This document shows, one piece after another, positions 45,701-53,917 of a DNA stretch of 64,000 nucleotides. The stretch is from assembly GCF_000427295.1 (NCBI RefSeq), contig NZ_ATNM01000065.1:5613-69612 (forward strand), in the 5' to 3' direction. The notes beneath the pieces were generated by a model, which was not told where the DNA came from, made no database searches, and was given only the letters and a program-made list of their open reading frames with translations. The DNA is from Cyclobacterium qasimii M12-11B (GTDB lineage: Bacteria > Bacteroidota > Bacteroidia > Cytophagales > Cyclobacteriaceae). A program made the position numbers and the translations under genes. Positions within the stretch are counted from its first letter, which is position 1. Each line of letters opens with the position of its first letter.

Positions 45701-46041
45701 GTTACATCAATATTGGTTTGATTTCCAATGCTTATTTCCTGCGGTTTAAAACCAATAGCAGAAAATTTCAATACGGTATTGTTACCTGACAGGCTTATGG
45801 TAAACTTCCCGTCCATATCTGTAACCGTTCCAGTGGCAGTACCCACGTGAATGATATTGACACCAGGAATTGTACTTCCATCTTCTTCGGAATATACTGT
45901 CCCTGTTACATTTTGGGACTGGGCCCAAGTCTTCTCTGTAGAGAAGGTTATTAACAGCAACACTATAAAAACGGATTGCCACCATTTTGTGTAGAGTTTC
46001 TCGATCATATTTGTCCTATTTATGTTATGTTTCATTAACAT
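42787..46041 (-). CDS. SusC/RagA-family TonB-linked outer-membrane transporter
   Basis: A 1,084-residue outer-membrane importer. A signal peptide ends at TWAQ (start most likely at the internal MIEKLYTKWW). A carboxypeptidase-like domain follows (about 45-120, GTVYSEEDGSTIPGVNI), then the TonB-box region LDEIIVVGYGEQ, a plug (GAAPRIIVRGGTS, PLYVVDGVI, SMQVLKDAASTAIYGSRASNGVVILTTK) and a barrel ending IMLGINLSL. It is the first gene of the island operon, with susD next. A clear promoter lies upstream (46102-46132), and the FadR-type regulator gene diverges. Confidence 0.93.
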   Translation of the reverse strand: MLMKHNINRTNMIEKLYTKWWQSVFIVLLLITFSTEKTWAQSQNVTGTVYSEEDGSTIPGVNIIHVGTATGTVTDMDGKFTISLSGNNTVLKFSAIGFKPQEISIGNQTNIDVTLETALGALDEIIVVGYGEQSREKLTSAVSTLDTKVLENVPLGNAASALQGTVSGVRVQTLSGQPGAAPRIIVRGGTSINDPNGAEPLYVVDGVIRDDIQGINPMDIESMQVLKDAASTAIYGSRASNGVVILTTKTGKAGDTKVTYRYTIGTSQLREKYDLLSARDYIYYSRLGIAATGIKSPTRLAQLDGAFGYGIGNDLTNNTAYTTQYLTPENEYKLSEGWQSMPDPVDPTKTIIFDEVDWQDQLFRTAVTQDHYLNLSGGTEKATFNIGVGYSDMDGIAITTNYKRFTANMNGRLKVSDKLFVFAGLNFTRSSDNLVYSENSLFERSIATPPTAKYAFEDGTLAPGVGRSLGNPAYQLSRSVNDNTLSLMTLSGGANWELAPGLSFEPSASLYTKANTANTFLMSYLNSPTQLVEDRIATGSQTNWEQLQLDAVLNYEKSFAQLHNFTATLGYSMYQRDNYSLFAQGRGAATDLIPTLNASGEAVQVSSSKGKQLILGYFGRANYDFDNKYLFSMSARYDGASNLGSEYKWGFFPGVSAGWNLHNESFWDSPAAIDKFKLRASYGLNGNLGNLADFQAQGAYSVGGIYQGNAAVEYTTIANPNLKWEQSRTFDVGFDAGLFNNRLTVLFDYYQRVTSNLITTLAMPKLTGFTSILTNLGSLENSGVELEVNFNVLSTKDWMWDIGFNTSFVKNKILELPENDNENNRIGGLFLYDEEIGDYAWKGGLQEGGQIGEMYGYQYLSVFPTDEAAAAAPQDLIMAGPDRTRYGGDVDWQDVDGNNVIDTRDRVYMGNIFPKWTGGFSNNVNYKGVNLYLRMDYTTGHTIYNYVRANLDGEFVGNTNMSSNIARSWENQGDVTDVPKFYWADQVAQSNYWRGDPRNLDNGGGSSVNYEKGDFLALRELTISYDYTAGWYKKIGIEGIRLNLTGNNLVYFTSFSGLSPEDGGINRGRFPVPRNIMLGINLSL

Positions 46042-46101
46042 CCACCTATAAACTGCTTGTTTATAGGTATTAAAGTTAAATAATAATATGTATTATTTAT
46101 T

Positions 46102-46132
46102 CAAATATAATGAATAATTCTAGCCCTCAAAA
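46102..46132 (-). promoter_or_regulatory. Promoter of the susC operon
   Basis: On the minus strand TTTTG (complement 46128-46132) and TATATTTG (complement 46102-46109) are separated by 18 bp, a good match to the Bacteroidota -33/-7 consensus TTTG...TAnnTTTG. It lies about 60 bp ahead of the susC start. Confidence 0.7.
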
Positions 46133-46706
46133 TCCAGTCATCCAATAAATAAAGATTTTTTAATAAAAAATTAACAAACAAAATATTATTCTTTATTTTA
46201 CCATGAAACGAATAAATCATAAATGAAAAACTTCCAAAACTACTTTAAAAAACTAAACCTAACACATTCCACAATTCACCGACATTAAGTAACAAAACGA
46301 TACATCTTCCCATAATGAGGATAACAAATACAAATACCTTAAAAAAAATACGCATACTTGGTCTATAACCCCTTGGGGAAAATCCTCGCCGGAGCATATG
46401 TAATACTAGTTTTATAGTTTTTATAATGATGCAAGAATCACTGATTTAACTTACTGTACTATTCAATTAAAACACCCAAATTACCTGAAAAGTAAAATTT
46501 AGCGATGAAAAAGGAGGCGTTATTAAAAATTAAGATCTTTTATTATGTATTATATATTTTAAATAAGATTAATATTAATGATGGAATTACCAAAAAATCT
46601 TCATTTATAGGCCTATTAGAGGTAAAAAATCCTATTTTATTTTGACTATAAGTATAGATATGAAAGAGTAGAGTGGTAATTAAGGGAGCAGTTTAATAAT
46701 ACTTAT
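46133..46706. other. Divergent control region between susC and the GntR gene
   Basis: AT-rich, with no supported gene. It separates two divergent promoters and is the natural place for the operator of the GntR regulator. I looked for a clear FadR/NanR-type palindrome (TGGT..ACCA-like) and did not find a convincing one. Confidence 0.5.
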
Positions 46707-46714
46707 TATATTTG
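46707..46714 (+). promoter_or_regulatory. Putative -7 box of the GntR gene
   Basis: TATATTTG is an exact TAnnTTTG match 27 bp upstream of the GTG start at 46742. No clear -33 element was found. Confidence 0.5.
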
Positions 46715-46741
46715 CGGGAGTCAAAAAAACCAAAAACATAA

Positions 46742-47443
46742 GTGAGCAAATTCAGTGTCAAGCCAAAACCAGTTTTAGATGCCACCTTATCATTGGTAGA
46801 CAAGGTAGAACAAAACTTAAGAGAGTACTTTGCGGAAGCCAATCTCCAGCCAGGTGATGCGATCCCAAAAGAGGCCGAACTTGCGCTATCCATGGGGGTA
46901 AGCAGAACCGCCTTAAGAGAAGCACTCTCAAGACTTAGAACACTTGGTTTAATAGAGTCCAAAAGGAATAGGGGCATTATCTTGACACAACCAGATATTT
47001 TAGGGAGCTTCGAGCGGGTATTGAATCCGATGTTATTAGACAGTGCCACCCTCCAGGACATTTTTGAGTTGCGTTTGGTTTTGGAAATGGGCATCACAGA
47101 CTTTTTGTTTATGAGAAAATCCAAGGCCAACCTGGAAAAGCTTGAATTACTTGTAAAAAAAGAAGAAGAAACGAAAGACAAGTTCCTGAAAAACAGGTAC
47201 GATGTAGATTTTCATTCCATGCTTTATGAAATTTCAGGCAATCAAACGCTTTTGAGGTTTCAGAAAATGCTGCTGCCTATATTCAACCTTGTACACAGCG
47301 GGCAAATCATCAGTAAATCCGAGGTTAAGAATGCTGTTACTCACCGTGACTTATTGCACGACCTTCAACAGGGTACGCCTGAATCCTTCCGGGAAAAAAT
47401 GAGCATCCATTTAAAAGTATATTTGGACAAAGTGGATGAATAA
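46742..47443 (+). CDS. FadR-subfamily GntR transcriptional regulator (FCD domain)
   Basis: A 233-residue regulator. The winged helix lies at about 12-80 (LREYFAEANLQPGDAIPKEAELALSM, then SRTALREALSRLRTLGLIES). The FCD effector domain spans about 95-230 (LQDIFELRLVLEMGITDFL, DVDFHSMLYEISGNQTLL, HRDLLHDL) with His/Asp residues that can bind a metal. FadR-type regulators sense organic acids and sugar acids, and sialic-acid NanR is a member of the same family. It diverges from the susC operon and is the only regulator in the island, so it most likely represses it until a sugar-acid intermediate appears. The start codon is GTG. Confidence 0.9.
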   Translation: MSKFSVKPKPVLDATLSLVDKVEQNLREYFAEANLQPGDAIPKEAELALSMGVSRTALREALSRLRTLGLIESKRNRGIILTQPDILGSFERVLNPMLLDSATLQDIFELRLVLEMGITDFLFMRKSKANLEKLELLVKKEEETKDKFLKNRYDVDFHSMLYEISGNQTLLRFQKMLLPIFNLVHSGQIISKSEVKNAVTHRDLLHDLQQGTPESFREKMSIHLKVYLDKVDE

Positions 47444-47445
47444 AA

Positions 47446-47475
47446 AAAACGGACAGAATTAAATCCTGCCCGTTT
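47446..47475. terminator. Bidirectional terminator between the GntR and FAH genes
   Basis: AAACGGACAG / CTGCCCGTTT form a stem with one mismatch around AATTAAAT, flanked by A and T runs, between the convergent 3' ends at 47443 and 47504. Confidence 0.75.
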
Positions 47476-47503
47476 CAATCAATAACTATTATACCGTGAC
47501 TTT

Positions 47504-48363
47504 TTAGCCTTTGTAGTCTTCAGCAACTTGACTAGAAACACCTAAACCATCAATACCCAGTTCTACAACATCACCGGCCTTCATGTATCTTGGTGGCTTC
47601 AGCCCCATACCAACACCTGCAGGTGTTCCTGTACTGATCACATCACCAGGCAATAAACTCATGTATTGACTGATATGACTTACCAGTTGAGGAATATTGA
47701 AAACCAAGTCAGAAGTATTGCTGTCTTGCAACATTTCACCATTTACCTTAAGCCACAACCTCAATTTGTGAGGATCAGGAATTTCGTCCTTAGTTACTAA
47801 ATTAGGTCCTAGTGGAGCAAAGGAATCAGCACTTTTCCCTTTAACCCACTGTCCACCGTGTCTTAACTGGAAATCCCTCTCACTTACATCATTGTGAACA
47901 ACATAACCAAACACATGATCCATGGCATCCTCTTCGGATACGTAACTGGCTTTTTTGCCTATTACGACTGCCAACTCAACTTCCCAATCCGTTGCTTGGG
48001 AGTTCTTTGGAATCACAATTGGATCAAAAGGTCCTGAAAGCGCAGAAGTAGCTTTCATAAACAACACGGGTTGCTCAGGAACGGCCATGCCACTTTCCTT
48101 TGCGTGTAAAGAGTAATTCAACCCTACACAAATAATTTTGGATGGAAAAGGAACGGGAGATCCTAATCTCACATCAGATCCGATTTCCGGGCAACTTGCT
48201 GCATTCGCCTCTAACCATGCTTCTAATTTCTTCAGATTACCTTCATCGCCTAAAAATTCAGCGGTCCAATCTAAACCAAAAGCTGAACAATCAATTTTTT
48301 ACCTTCAGAGGTTATCACTCCGGGCTTCTCCTGCCCTACTTTTCCAAATCTTATTAATTTCAT
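47504..48363 (-). pseudogene. Fumarylacetoacetate-hydrolase-family protein (FAH), one frameshift
   Basis: Hydrolase of the FAH superfamily, likely cleaving a 2,4-diketo-3-deoxy acid as in non-phosphorylated L-fucose or L-rhamnose breakdown. The long frame has the core IICVGLNYSLHAKESG, the metal ligands in WEVELAVVIGKKA and YVVHNDVSERDFQLRHGGQW, and the C-terminal DVISTGTPAGVGMG. The true N-terminus is in another frame: ATG at 48363 gives MKLIRFGKVGQEKPGVITSEG. One base is missing in the T run at 48295-48300 (plus strand). Repaired, it reads ...EGKKIDCSAFGLDWT and joins the core. Full length is about 286 residues, the family norm. It follows the SDR gene by ~24 bp. Confidence 0.86.
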
Positions 48364-48386
48364 TTTTCAATTATAGTTTAAAGTAA

Positions 48387-49145
48387 TTACATTTTCAATT
48401 TAGAAAATCCACCGTCTACCAAATAATCAGCACCGGTTAAAAACTTGGCTTCATCAGACGCTAAAAAGAAAGCCATACTGGCCACTTCTGCAGGAGCTGC
48501 CATTCTTCCAATTGGTTGAGTAGCCGAAAGCTGTTCAAACATTTCCTTTTCTTTTCCCGGATAGGTTTTGGAAATATAATTGTCCACAAAAGGAGTATGT
48601 ACCCTCGCCGGCGAAATGGCATTGCATCGAATATTGTCTTTGACATAATCCCTTGCAATGCTAAGTGTCATGTTGAGCACTGCACTTTTACTCATAGAAT
48701 AAGCAAAACGATCCGGTATACCAACGGTAGCTGCAATAGAGGCCATGTTAATAATCACTCCTCCACCATTGGCGATCATCCTTCCAATCACTGCTTTAGA
48801 ACAATGGAATACTCCTTTTACATTCACCGCAAATAAACGATCTAAATCAGCGCCTTCTGTCGATTCAATGTTTCCAATATGAGAGACGCCGGCATTGTTG
48901 ATCAACACATCTATTTCACCGGGAATTGCTTCTATGACCTCATTTACATTGGCCTGATTAGAAACATCTGTTTGCTTAAAATAGACATCATAACCTTTGT
49001 CTTTTAGTTTCCCGACAATATCCAGCCCATTTTCCTGATTAAAATCCAATACATAGACTGAGGCACCAGAAACTGCAAATTTCTCCACTATTGCCAAACC
49101 TATTCCACTGGCCCCACCCGTGACCAAAACATTTTTCCCCTTCAT
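48387..49145 (-). CDS. SDR oxidoreductase, probable 2-keto-3-deoxy-sugar-acid dehydrogenase
   Basis: A 252-residue classical SDR. NAD-binding motif LVTGGASGIGLAI (7-19), LINNAGV (81-87), catalytic Ser136, Tyr149 and Lys153 (FAYSMSKSAV). The segment CNAISPARVHTPFVD and the C-terminal FLTGADYLVDGGF match 2-keto-3-deoxy-L-fuconate dehydrogenases as I recall them. Paired with the FAH gene it would oxidise the 4-hydroxyl of a 2-keto-3-deoxy acid, so that the hydrolase can split the product into pyruvate and lactate. A sugar-acid dehydratase for the preceding step is not in the window, so the pathway is incomplete here. Confidence 0.85.
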   Translation of the reverse strand: MKGKNVLVTGGASGIGLAIVEKFAVSGASVYVLDFNQENGLDIVGKLKDKGYDVYFKQTDVSNQANVNEVIEAIPGEIDVLINNAGVSHIGNIESTEGADLDRLFAVNVKGVFHCSKAVIGRMIANGGGVIINMASIAATVGIPDRFAYSMSKSAVLNMTLSIARDYVKDNIRCNAISPARVHTPFVDNYISKTYPGKEKEMFEQLSATQPIGRMAAPAEVASMAFFLASDEAKFLTGADYLVDGGFSKLKM

Positions 49146-49187
49146 TTAATATGAAATTTTCTAATAATTAATACTTTACATTCAATA

Positions 49188-50069
49188 TCACTTTCCCAAC
49201 ATAGGGAACAATCGCTTCAAATCTTCTTCTGAAGGCTGGGAACCGTATTCACAAACTTCAAAAGCTTCCGCATACTGCGCTTTTTCAGCCTTAGCAGGGC
49301 CATACCATTTCTCCAGGCTCTTCCTCACAGCAGGATTTATCCCTCCTCCTCTTTTTTCTTTTAACCAGGCTATTCTTTCTTGTTTACCTTCAGGCACCTC
49401 GTCAGCGTAGCCCGCTATCCACGGTAGCCACTCATAAAATTGAGATTCATGTGCGTCCAAGCCATGTATTTTCTTGTCGATTACCGAGGTAATGTCTATC
49501 GCTATATGAGGCTCAAATGGATTAGGCTTTTGGAAATGATCCTGAAAGTATAAAAACACCGGGTTTTTACTTAGAGGTGGTGTATCTGGAGCCACATTAG
49601 GAACACCTACCATATAGGCAGCATCCTGTACCAACACACCGGTATAGCGATGATCGGGATGGTAGTCATTAGGTCTTGGAGCAATGACCACATCCGCATC
49701 CCATTCCCTGATTTTCCGGATAATCTGAAGCCTTATGGCTAGCGTAGGTAGTAATTCACCGTCATGGTTATCCAAAACGTCATAAGAAACGCCAAGTCTT
49801 TTGGCCACTTCCTGGGTTTCAGCAATACGCCTTTTGGCAAGCATTCCACCCCCCTCTTCCATATGTCCTGCATCACCATTTGTGACAGAGACAAATTTTA
49901 CTTTGTGGCCCATAGCCACAAAAAGGGATGCTGTGCCACCACTTTTTATATCGCAATCATCAGGATGTGCACCTATCATAATGATTTTCAAAGGTCTTTC
50001 TTGGGCTTCTACTATAGAAACGGCGAAAAAACAGAACAAAATTGCAATAAAACTTGATTTCATAGTCAA
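49188..50069 (-). CDS. PIG-L-family deacetylase, exported
   Basis: A 293-residue zinc-dependent N-deacetylase with a signal peptide (residues 1-22, ending VEAQ). The metal-binding motif IGAHPDDCDIKSGG (32-45) and the later PRPNDYHPDHRYTG carry the Asp/His ligands. Family members deacetylate N-acetylglucosamine groups. Secreted Bacteroidota members probably act on glycan fragments in the periplasm. It is on the same strand as the SDR and FAH genes, 42 bp ahead of the SDR start, and likely the first gene of this small operon. Confidence 0.88.
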   Translation of the reverse strand: MTMKSSFIAILFCFFAVSIVEAQERPLKIIMIGAHPDDCDIKSGGTASLFVAMGHKVKFVSVTNGDAGHMEEGGGMLAKRRIAETQEVAKRLGVSYDVLDNHDGELLPTLAIRLQIIRKIREWDADVVIAPRPNDYHPDHRYTGVLVQDAAYMVGVPNVAPDTPPLSKNPVFLYFQDHFQKPNPFEPHIAIDITSVIDKKIHGLDAHESQFYEWLPWIAGYADEVPEGKQERIAWLKEKRGGGINPAVRKSLEKWYGPAKAEKAQYAEAFEVCEYGSQPSEEDLKRLFPMLGK

Positions 50070-50179
50070 TTTTTCGGTTGTTAGAATTTAAAGCTTGAAG
50101 ATAGGCATTTAGCCCTGTTTTGTCAATCCGTTAATCCAAATTATCAGTCATTTGCCCACTTTACTCAGAACTTATTCCT

Positions 50180-50187
50180 TATCTTTG
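50180..50187 (+). promoter_or_regulatory. Putative -7 box of serS
   Basis: TATCTTTG fits TAnnTTTG and lies 42 bp upstream of the serS ATG. A TTTG at 50151-50154 could serve as the -33 box, but the 25-bp spacing is longer than usual. Confidence 0.45.
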
Positions 50188-50229
50188 CCACCTAAAAATT
50201 AATTTCGCGAAACAAAGTTACAATTAGAT

Positions 50230-51507
50230 ATGCTTCAGGTAAATGAAATAAGAGCAAACTTTTCCCAGGCCTGCGAAAGGCTTAACGCCAGGAATTTTGA
50301 AAACCCTGAAGAAGTGCTGGGAAATGTATTAAAGCTAGAAGACCTAAGGAAACAAATTCAGCTAGAGCGAGACACCCTTCAGGCTGAGTCCAACACAATT
50401 TCGAAGCAAATTGGTAAATTGATGCAGGCTGGCAATAAGGAAGAGGCAGAAAAGATTAAGCTGAGAACTTCTGAGATAAAAACACAGGTGAAGTCTTTGG
50501 AAGAAAGCTATTCGCAGACTGAAACTGAACTAACCCAGATTCTATATACTATACCCAATATTCCACATTCATCTGTTCCTGCAGGTAAATCTGCAGAAGA
50601 CAATGAGATCGTCTTAGAAAACGGAACGGTCCCACAATTGGAAGAAGGCAATAAAAGCCCTCATTGGGAGTTGATTAAAAAATATGACATTGTTGACTTT
50701 GAGCTCGGGGTTAAAATCGCTGGTGCAGGGTTTCCTGTTTACAAAGGCAAAGGAGCCAAGATGCAAAGGGCTTTGATCAACTTTTTCTTAGATGAAGCAG
50801 AGAAAGCGGGTTATACAGAAGTGCAGCCACCCATATTAATCAATGAAGAAAGTGGCTATGCTACAGGGCAACTTCCAGACAAGGAAGGCCAAATGTACTT
50901 TGCGCAAGAAGATGGCCTATACCTTATACCTACCGCTGAAGTTCCGATTACAAATATGTACCGGGACGTAATTCTTCAGGAAGATGAGTTGCCTAAAAAG
51001 AATACGGGCTATACACCTTGCTTTAGAAGAGAAGCTGGAAGTTGGGGAGCACATGTAAGGGGATTGAATAGACTACACCAATTTGACAAGGTGGAAATTG
51101 TACAAGTTACCCATCCTGATAATTCGTACAATACCCTGGAGGAGATGAGCTTGCACGTTCAAGGCTTGTTGCAAAAACTAGAGTTGCCTTACAGGGTCTT
51201 AAGACTTTGTGGGGGAGACTTGGGATTCACCTCCGCATTGACATTTGATATGGAAGTGTATTCAGCTGCGCAGGAAAGGTGGCTGGAAGTAAGTTCTGTA
51301 AGTAATTTTGAAACCTACCAAACCAATCGGTTGAAATTACGCTTTAAGAACAAAGACAAAAAGACCGTTTTGGCCCATACACTCAATGGAAGTGCTTTGG
51401 CGTTACCTAGAATAATGGCTGCCATTTTGGAGAACAACCAGAGTGAAAATGGCATTAAAATGCCAAAAGCATTGGTTCCTTATTTGGGTTTTGACACCAT
51501 AGCGTAG
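50230..51507 (+). CDS. serS: Seryl-tRNA synthetase
   Basis: Charges tRNA-Ser with serine. The 425-residue protein has the N-terminal long coiled coil (about 30-105, LRKQIQLERDTLQAESNTIS...), which binds the tRNA variable arm. The class II catalytic core follows: motif 1 near KMQRALINFFLDEAEKAGYTEVQPP, motif 2 TGYTPCFRREAGSWG, and motif 3 GSALALPRIMAAILENNQ. Length and motifs are complete. It is a single gene with its own promoter-like box and a strong terminator, unrelated to the flanking catabolic genes. Confidence 0.97.
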   Translation: MLQVNEIRANFSQACERLNARNFENPEEVLGNVLKLEDLRKQIQLERDTLQAESNTISKQIGKLMQAGNKEEAEKIKLRTSEIKTQVKSLEESYSQTETELTQILYTIPNIPHSSVPAGKSAEDNEIVLENGTVPQLEEGNKSPHWELIKKYDIVDFELGVKIAGAGFPVYKGKGAKMQRALINFFLDEAEKAGYTEVQPPILINEESGYATGQLPDKEGQMYFAQEDGLYLIPTAEVPITNMYRDVILQEDELPKKNTGYTPCFRREAGSWGAHVRGLNRLHQFDKVEIVQVTHPDNSYNTLEEMSLHVQGLLQKLELPYRVLRLCGGDLGFTSALTFDMEVYSAAQERWLEVSSVSNFETYQTNRLKLRFKNKDKKTVLAHTLNGSALALPRIMAAILENNQSENGIKMPKALVPYLGFDTIA

Positions 51508-51533
51508 GCATTTATAACAAAACATTTAAAATG

Positions 51534-51568
51534 AAAAAGGGCTTCTTTAATAAAAGAAGCCCTTTTTC
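51534..51568. terminator. Bidirectional terminator between serS and the exported NAL-like gene
   Basis: AAAAAGGGCTTCTTT and AAAGAAGCCCTTTTT form a near-perfect 14-15-bp stem, between the convergent genes ending at 51507 and 51585. Confidence 0.9.
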
Positions 51569-51584
51569 ATGTCATTAAAGTTGA

Positions 51585-52610
51585 TTATATCGATAATTTC
51601 TGTTTCCAGCCCTGCACCTCAGCATAGCATGTGTCCACTACACTTTGCTGAGCTGAAGTAAGTGGATTTTTTGCTCTTCTGCTTACAATTTCCAAATCCA
51701 GCCCTTCTTTATTAAGGAAATACCTGGAAGAAAGCATGTAATTGGCGGTCACCCTACGTTCCATGTCTCTAACTTGGTCTTGCAACCAATCCACCTGCTC
51801 TGTTTTTCCAGTATCACTGGCATTTTTACAAATCCATGCGATTACCTCTGGGTAATAATTACCTGCTATTGGGGACAATCCAGCCCCTCCATTGCGAAGG
51901 GAAGCTACTGCGCTACCCATGTGGGCATTGTAAAAGCCCATTTTAGTACCCTCTGCAGTTTTAAGTTTTTGAAGAATATTGTCGATGTCTTCAGATGTGT
52001 CTTTGTGGTACACAAGCCTTCCTGAATCCAACAAAAACTGTTGTACCCTTTGAGAAAGTATCCTTTTATAAGGAGTTGGGCATTCATAGGTTCCTAAAGT
52101 GATGTCACCTGTTAAAGACAAATAAGCTTCCAAATTTTTGATGACCACATCATCGGACTCTCCCTTTTCTGCAAAGTGAGAAGTAATCATAATTACGGCG
52201 TCAACGCCAGTATCAGCAATTTGCTTGGTGAATTCAGCTTTTTCCTTTGCTGTATCCCCAAAAGAACCTGTCGCAACGACAGGGAATTTCCCATTGACCC
52301 TTTTAACAACGGTCTTGGTTACTTTCAGTCTTTCCTCTGGGCTCAGGTCATACATCTCACTGCTTAGGCAATTGGCGAAGAAACCACGAGCACCTGATTC
52401 AAGATAGTAATCGGTAAGTTTTTTTAACCCTTTATAATCTACAGTCATGTCTGCTTTATAAGGGGTCAGCATTACAGGTATAAAAGCTTTTTCGACAGCT
52501 TTTGCTGACATTGGCGTATTCGCCAATAGACTATTCCAAGGGGTAAGTCCTGCCAAAGTTCCTAATGCCATTTTTCCTAAAAATTTTCTCCTATCGTTTT
52601 CAAAACTCAT
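51585..52610 (-). CDS. DapA/NanA-superfamily aldolase with a twin-arginine signal
   Basis: A 341-residue protein. The N-terminus MSFENDRRKFLGKMALGTLA is a Tat-type signal, which is unusual for this cytoplasmic enzyme family. The barrel starts at FIPVMLTPYKADMTVD. The catalytic Tyr175 (LGTYECPTP) and Schiff-base Lys203 (LVYHKDTS) are kept, so activity is plausible. The GxTGE loop reads ANCLSSEMYDLS, keeping Ser-Ser-Glu. It differs from the cytoplasmic NAL-like protein at 29540, and the two are not recent copies. It lies alone, convergent to serS. A periplasmic keto-acid lyase or a binding protein are the main options. Confidence 0.82.
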   Translation of the reverse strand: MSFENDRRKFLGKMALGTLAGLTPWNSLLANTPMSAKAVEKAFIPVMLTPYKADMTVDYKGLKKLTDYYLESGARGFFANCLSSEMYDLSPEERLKVTKTVVKRVNGKFPVVATGSFGDTAKEKAEFTKQIADTGVDAVIMITSHFAEKGESDDVVIKNLEAYLSLTGDITLGTYECPTPYKRILSQRVQQFLLDSGRLVYHKDTSEDIDNILQKLKTAEGTKMGFYNAHMGSAVASLRNGGAGLSPIAGNYYPEVIAWICKNASDTGKTEQVDWLQDQVRDMERRVTANYMLSSRYFLNKEGLDLEIVSRRAKNPLTSAQQSVVDTCYAEVQGWKQKLSI

Positions 52611-52771
52611 GGTAATATTATTGATTTAAACCCGATGACTCGGCTTCAATTGGGTGGTAAATTTAATTGTTTAAAATATTCGTACACACTAATAACCCCT
52701 AAAAAGGGGAAACAGACCAGTAGAAAGCAATAAAATTTGGCATTACGGGGGAATTATTATGATTAGGTGCC

Positions 52772-52779
52772 TATATTTG
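52772..52779 (+). promoter_or_regulatory. Putative -7 box of ccmB
   Basis: TATATTTG fits TAnnTTTG exactly and ends only 8 bp before the ATG at 52788. Transcription would begin at or next to the start codon, so the mRNA may be nearly leaderless. Confidence 0.5.
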
Positions 52780-52787
52780 CCCTCTAT

Positions 52788-53453
52788 ATGTGGAAGGAAA
52801 TAGCTTTGTTGGTAAAAAAAGAAGCCTTGTTGGAATGGCGGCAAAAGTATGCCATCAATGGAATACTCCTTTATGTGACCAGTGCTGTTTTTATTGCCTA
52901 TTTAAGTATGGGGACAGGCCAGGGGAAATTGCAAGTACCCATATGGAATGCCCTTTATTGGATCATTATCCTTTTTTCGGCAGTAAATGCTGTGGCAAAA
53001 AGTTTCGTACAGGAACAGCAAGGTAGGCAACTCTATTATTTTATGATCGCTTCACCTGAGGCCATTATTTTATCCAAAACCATTTACAATACTGGACTCA
53101 CCCTGGTGTTGGCGCTATTGGGCTACCTGGTATTTAGTGTGGTTTTCGGAAATCCTGTAGCTGACAATTCTTTATTCCTTCTGAACCTTTTGCTAGGAGC
53201 CATTGGTTTTTCGGCCGCCCTAACCATGGTCTCTGCCATTGCCTCAAAAGCAGGAAACAATGGTACCTTGATGGCCATTTTAAGTTTTCCAGTAATGATC
53301 CCAATACTTCTGATGACTATCCAGGTTTCCAAGAGTGCAATTGATGGATTAGACAGGGGCATAAGTGCCGAAAAGATCCTGACTTTAATGGCCATCAATG
53401 CAATTGTACTGGCCACCTCCTACCTGCTTTTCCCCTATCTTTGGAGGAGTTAA
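52788..53453 (+). CDS. ccmB: CcmB, heme exporter membrane subunit
   Basis: Inner-membrane subunit of the CcmABCD heme-handling transporter in cytochrome c maturation. It has six hydrophobic segments (ILLYVTSAVFIAYLSM; ALYWIIILFSAVNAVAKSF; LTLVLALLGYLVFSVVF; NLLLGAIGFSAALTMVSAIA; LMAILSFPVMIPILL; ILTLMAINAIVLATSYLL) and the conserved EQQGRQLYYFM segment after the second. I start it at the ATG at 52788 (MWKEIALLVKKEALLEWRQK), because a frame opening earlier overlaps the promoter box. It is ~220 residues, the family length. The next ccm gene (ccmC) is 6.5 kb away, an unusual break of this operon. Confidence 0.92.
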   Translation: MWKEIALLVKKEALLEWRQKYAINGILLYVTSAVFIAYLSMGTGQGKLQVPIWNALYWIIILFSAVNAVAKSFVQEQQGRQLYYFMIASPEAIILSKTIYNTGLTLVLALLGYLVFSVVFGNPVADNSLFLLNLLLGAIGFSAALTMVSAIASKAGNNGTLMAILSFPVMIPILLMTIQVSKSAIDGLDRGISAEKILTLMAINAIVLATSYLLFPYLWRS

Positions 53454-53523
53454 GCCTGTAGAATGGGGGCTGAGCCTTCCGAAGCCAAAAAATCAGTTAT
53501 TTATAATTAATTTGTTCTCTCTA

Positions 53524-53694
53524 TTTCGGCTAAAGCCAAATGAAATGGTATTGTCCTTTTTAAATGGGCTAAAGCCCATTCCTATTGAGGAGGTTTCGAC
53601 AATTAATTTGTGTGGGTGGAAAGCTAGATTATTGAATGAAAGTTGGAAACTTTCGGCATTTTAGGTCTAAGTTACGCTTCGCTAAACTTAGACC
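53524..53694. repeat. ~170-bp intergenic repeat, copy 1
   Basis: The first of three copies. It starts TTTCGGCTAAAGCCAAATG, contains the hairpin AATGGGCT/AAGCCCATT and ends with the hairpin GGTCTAAGTT/AACTTAGACC. Copies 2 (53918-54084) and 3 (55889-56056) share the same order of elements, including ATTCCTATTGA and GAAACTTTCGGCATTTT. There is no coding frame. Confidence 0.85.
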
Positions 53695-53764
53695 AGATGG
53701 GAATTCTGGTATATCCCGAAAACGACATGGTCGATCAAATTTTCAATCGAATCGATTCCAGAAT

Positions 53765-53793
53765 ATCAATAGCCCCCAGCTTCAGCTGGGGGA
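53765..53793. repeat. Hairpin between repeat copies 1 and 2
   Basis: CCCCCAGC / GCTGGGGG form an 8-bp stem with a short TTCA loop (in TAGCCCCCAGCTTCAGCTGGG), inside the repeat-rich stretch between copies 1 and 2. Confidence 0.6.
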
Positions 53794-53917
53794 TTGAATT
53801 GCAATATGTCGTCTAGGGGATTTAGCCCAATGTTTCACCCGATGAGGTCATTAAATTATTTTGAAGCCCTAACCAAAGGCTAACCATAATTAAAAGGCTT
53901 TCTATTTTCCTTAAAAT

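Noticed and set aside
46693-47181. 162-codon frame opposite the GntR gene
   Set aside because: The plus-strand frame has a full winged helix and FCD domain; the opposite frame has no recognisable pattern.
51585-52610. Lysine-biosynthesis DapA
   Set aside because: The Tat signal and the altered GxTGE loop do not fit the cytoplasmic biosynthetic enzyme.
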